A DNA stretch of 64,000 nt, taken from NCBI RefSeq assembly GCF_027352905.1, contig NZ_DAIEIF010000043.1, positions 1-64,000 of the forward strand, in the 5' to 3' direction. Each line of letters starts with the position of its first letter. Within the stretch, counting starts at the first letter, position 1. The stretch is from Acidocella sp. Its GTDB lineage: Bacteria; Pseudomonadota; Alphaproteobacteria; Acetobacterales; Acetobacteraceae. Under the pieces are notes generated by a model. That model was not told the DNA's origin. It did no database searches and saw only the letters and a list, made by a program, of their open reading frames with translations. Shown here piece after piece: positions 62,360 through 64,000 of the stretch. Made by a program: the position numbers and the translations under genes.

Positions 62360-63334
62360 TCAGCGCGCCTGTTGCGGCGGCAGGGAGAATTTCTGCCCCG
62401 GAAAAATGAGATCAGGGTCACGGATTTGCCCCGCATTGGCGGAATAGATCAGCGAATACCGGACCCCGTGGCCATAGACGCGCCGGGCGATCATCCAGAG
62501 ATTATCACCAGGAACGATAACCACCTGGCCTTCCCCCAGCGCGGGGGAGAGCGTCTCAGGCGCGAAAGGCACGCTCACCTCGGGCAATGCAGCGCCGCTG
62601 CCGGTGGTTGCCTTCAGCGTGATCATCCCCGGCCCGGCGGGCACCGGCGCCTGGAGATGCCAATGCCCATTGGCGTCGGCCTGGGCAATACCGAGCGTCT
62701 TGCCCCCTTGCGTCACCGCCACGCGGGCTCCCGCAGGGCTGGCGCCGCTGAAAATGGCATGGCCCGTGGCATCATAATCCACCGCCCCCATGCCAAGTTC
62801 GCCCGGCTGGGGACCCTGCCCGCTCACCACGGCGCTGCCACCAGGGCCGGAGATGACGGCGAGCGCCTGCCCGCCATGGCCGGGCAGGTTGATGGAAGCG
62901 CTCTGCTCACCCTCTATGATGTTTCCATCCGGCAGAGTCTCGGAGAGGGTGATTTCATGCTGGCCGGGAGGAAGCGGCTTAGACGGCAGCAATACAAAAG
63001 CGCCGCGCGTATCCGCCTTGGCGGCACCGAGCACGGCGTTTCCATCCTTCACCGTCACCGTGGCGCCCGGCATGGCGCGTCCGGCCAGCACGGCATTGCC
63101 CGCCGCATCCACGCGCACGATGTCAAACCCCGGCGGGGCGGGGCCACGCGTCTGCGGCTTGGAGACCGGCGCGGCGGGCGGAAGCGCCGGGATCGGCTGC
63201 TGCCGGCGGAGATGCAAGACGAGCACCAGGCCATTCGCCAGCGCCAGCAAAACCAGCAGGACGAGCAGGGCGAGGCGCCAGCCCGGCCGTGGCGGCGCCG
63301 CGCCGGGGTGGTGTGAAACGGGGTTGCTTGCCAT
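62360..63334 (-). CDS. LysM-domain cell-envelope protein
   Basis: 324 aa. One N-terminal helix (LALLVLLVLLALANGLVLVL) after a short basic-proline head anchors or exports it; Gly/Ala-rich Ig-like repeats follow (NAVLAGRAMPGATVTV, SAVVSGQG, HAIFSGASPAGARVAV), then a C-terminal LysM peptidoglycan-binding module (VVIVPGDNLWMIARRVYGHG). ATG 63334 replaces a much longer open frame to 63772 that is antisense shadow of the LOG gene. It lies 18 bp upstream of psd and 54 bp from the divergent LOG gene. Confidence 0.85.
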   Translation of the reverse strand: MASNPVSHHPGAAPPRPGWRLALLVLLVLLALANGLVLVLHLRRQQPIPALPPAAPVSKPQTRGPAPPGFDIVRVDAAGNAVLAGRAMPGATVTVKDGNAVLGAAKADTRGAFVLLPSKPLPPGQHEITLSETLPDGNIIEGEQSASINLPGHGGQALAVISGPGGSAVVSGQGPQPGELGMGAVDYDATGHAIFSGASPAGARVAVTQGGKTLGIAQADANGHWHLQAPVPAGPGMITLKATTGSGAALPEVSVPFAPETLSPALGEGQVVIVPGDNLWMIARRVYGHGVRYSLIYSANAGQIRDPDLIFPGQKFSLPPQQAR

Positions 63335-63388
63335 GGCGGTCCCAGCCTGCCACGAACGGGCCAGAACTGGAAGCGAGGCAGAGATTCG

Positions 63389-63949
63389 ATGGGCAGTTTT
63401 TCCGTCACCGTGTTTTGCGGCTCCAATCCGGGAGCCGACCCGGCCTATGCCGAATCTGCCCGCGCGCTGGGAACGGGGCTGGGCGGGCGTGGCATGCGCC
63501 TCGTCTTCGGGGGGGGCCATGTCGGACTCATGGGCATTACGGCGGGGGCGGCGCTGGCGGCGGGCGGCGAGGTTACCGGCATCATTCCGGATTTTCTCCG
63601 CCAGCGCGAGGTGGAAATGCAGGGCCTCACCGAGCTGATCGTCACGGATTCGATGCACACCCGCAAGCGCCGCCTTTTTGCTCTGGCTGATGCCTTCGTG
63701 GTGATGCCGGGCGGCCTCGGCACCTATGATGAAACCTTCGAAATCCTCACCTGGAAACAGCTCGGCCAGCACGCCAAACCGATCATCATCGTCAATATTC
63801 TCGCCTGGGCCGCGCCCTTCCTGGCAATGGTCGAGGAAACGGTAAAGCGCGGCTTTGCCCGGCCGGAGGTTTTGAATCTCTACGAGGTGCAGCCGGATGT
63901 ACCCGCGTTATTCACGCGGCTGGAGGCACTGCGCGGTGTGAGTGCCTAG
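63389..63949 (+). CDS. LOG-family nucleotide phosphoribohydrolase (TIGR00730)
   Basis: 186-aa Rossmann-like protein of the lysine decarboxylase-like/LOG family that cleaves ribose-5-phosphate from nucleoside monophosphates. VFCGSNPGADPAYAE, LVFGGGHVGLMG, and the signature PGGLGTYDETFEILTW are visible. A role in cytokinin activation is known for plant LOG; bacterial substrates may be AMP-like. The stop (TAG) shares bases with the convergent partial gene. Confidence 0.92.
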   Translation: MGSFSVTVFCGSNPGADPAYAESARALGTGLGGRGMRLVFGGGHVGLMGITAGAALAAGGEVTGIIPDFLRQREVEMQGLTELIVTDSMHTRKRRLFALADAFVVMPGGLGTYDETFEILTWKQLGQHAKPIIIVNILAWAAPFLAMVEETVKRGFARPEVLNLYEVQPDVPALFTRLEALRGVSA

Positions 63950-64000
63950 GACTTGAATTTTTCCTCGGCCCGGACCATGCCACGCGCATATTTCAGCGCC
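63946..64000 (-). CDS. 3' end of an unidentified gene (truncated by window edge)
   Basis: Minus-strand frame ending in TAG (63946-63948), encoding the C-terminal residues ALKYARGMVRAEEKFKS. It is too short to assign. Its stop overlaps the stop of the LOG gene inside CCTAGG, a typical tail-to-tail arrangement. Confidence 0.4.
   Translation of the reverse strand, partial: ALKYARGMVRAEEKFKS

Noticed and set aside
1-64000. Integrated mobile element or CRISPR array
   Set aside because: No transposase, integrase, phage gene, terminal inverted repeat or regular spacer-repeat array was seen; tRNA-Pro has no flanking partial copy.

Overview
The window is a high-GC (by eye roughly 60-65%) stretch of chromosome from an alphaproteobacterium. 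The gene content and order suggest the Acetobacteraceae (Acidocella/Acidiphilium/Rhodopila-like), but no rRNA or other marker here proves the genus. Coding density is very high, with many 4-bp ATGA/GTGA overlaps. No intergenic gap exceeds 300 bp; the largest are 33800-34050, 40713-40935 and 45865-46094. I see no insertion sequence, prophage, CRISPR array or replication origin. The only RNA gene found is one tRNA-Pro(CGG).

Layout. 1-3000: partial family-4 uracil-DNA glycosylase, a lytic transglycosylase and moaB. 3079-5919: omega-amino-acid aminotransferase plus semialdehyde dehydrogenase (beta-alanine/GABA-type catabolism). 6044-10459 (minus): folK-rpoZ-rsh-acpS-flavin reductase, a housekeeping and stringent-response block. 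10574-16504: NYN protein with family-5 uracil-DNA glycosylase, dapA-smpB, and an overlapping slt-pgpA-pncC-panB operon. 16561-19426: FNR-type oxygen sensor, a CBS-BON protein with a well-spaced FNR-type promoter, and an MFS carrier. 19546-25924: tRNA-Pro, AmiC-type amidase, PBP1A, a GT39-type membrane protein, and prfB with its programmed +1 frameshift. 25921-35652: transport and catabolism (a frameshifted DMT exporter, acyl-CoA ligase, glutamine-synthetase-like ligase, isochorismatase-fold hydrolase, two APC permeases, one sugar-porter MFS). 35669-40712 (minus): an unusual four-gene run of a large PLP enzyme, cobalamin adenosyltransferase, pseudophosphatase-kinase fusion and metallophosphoesterase. 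40936-49191: ferredoxin-NADP reductase, then a two-armed ATP-grasp/alpha-E/transglutaminase locus with a GT39 protein in one arm. 49199-57538: rarA-rluA and the TamA/TamB outer-membrane assembly pair. 57576-64000: prfC, VOC, SDR, a DUF2188-type gene under a second FNR-type promoter, a lysM-psd-pssA phospholipid operon, and a LOG-family gene.

How the genes may work together. The envelope theme is strong: two Slt enzymes, an amidase, PBP1A, a LysM protein, PgpA/PssA/Psd and TamAB. The FNR-type regulator is encoded beside one of two promoters whose FNR box sits close to -41.5 from a -10 element; its own upstream region also carries a box. The most distinctive loci are the divergent ATP-grasp/alpha-E/transglutaminase cluster and the four-gene PLP/kinase run. 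A dispersed palindromic repeat occurs three times at gene 3' ends and twice supplies the TAG stop codon of the neighbouring gene.
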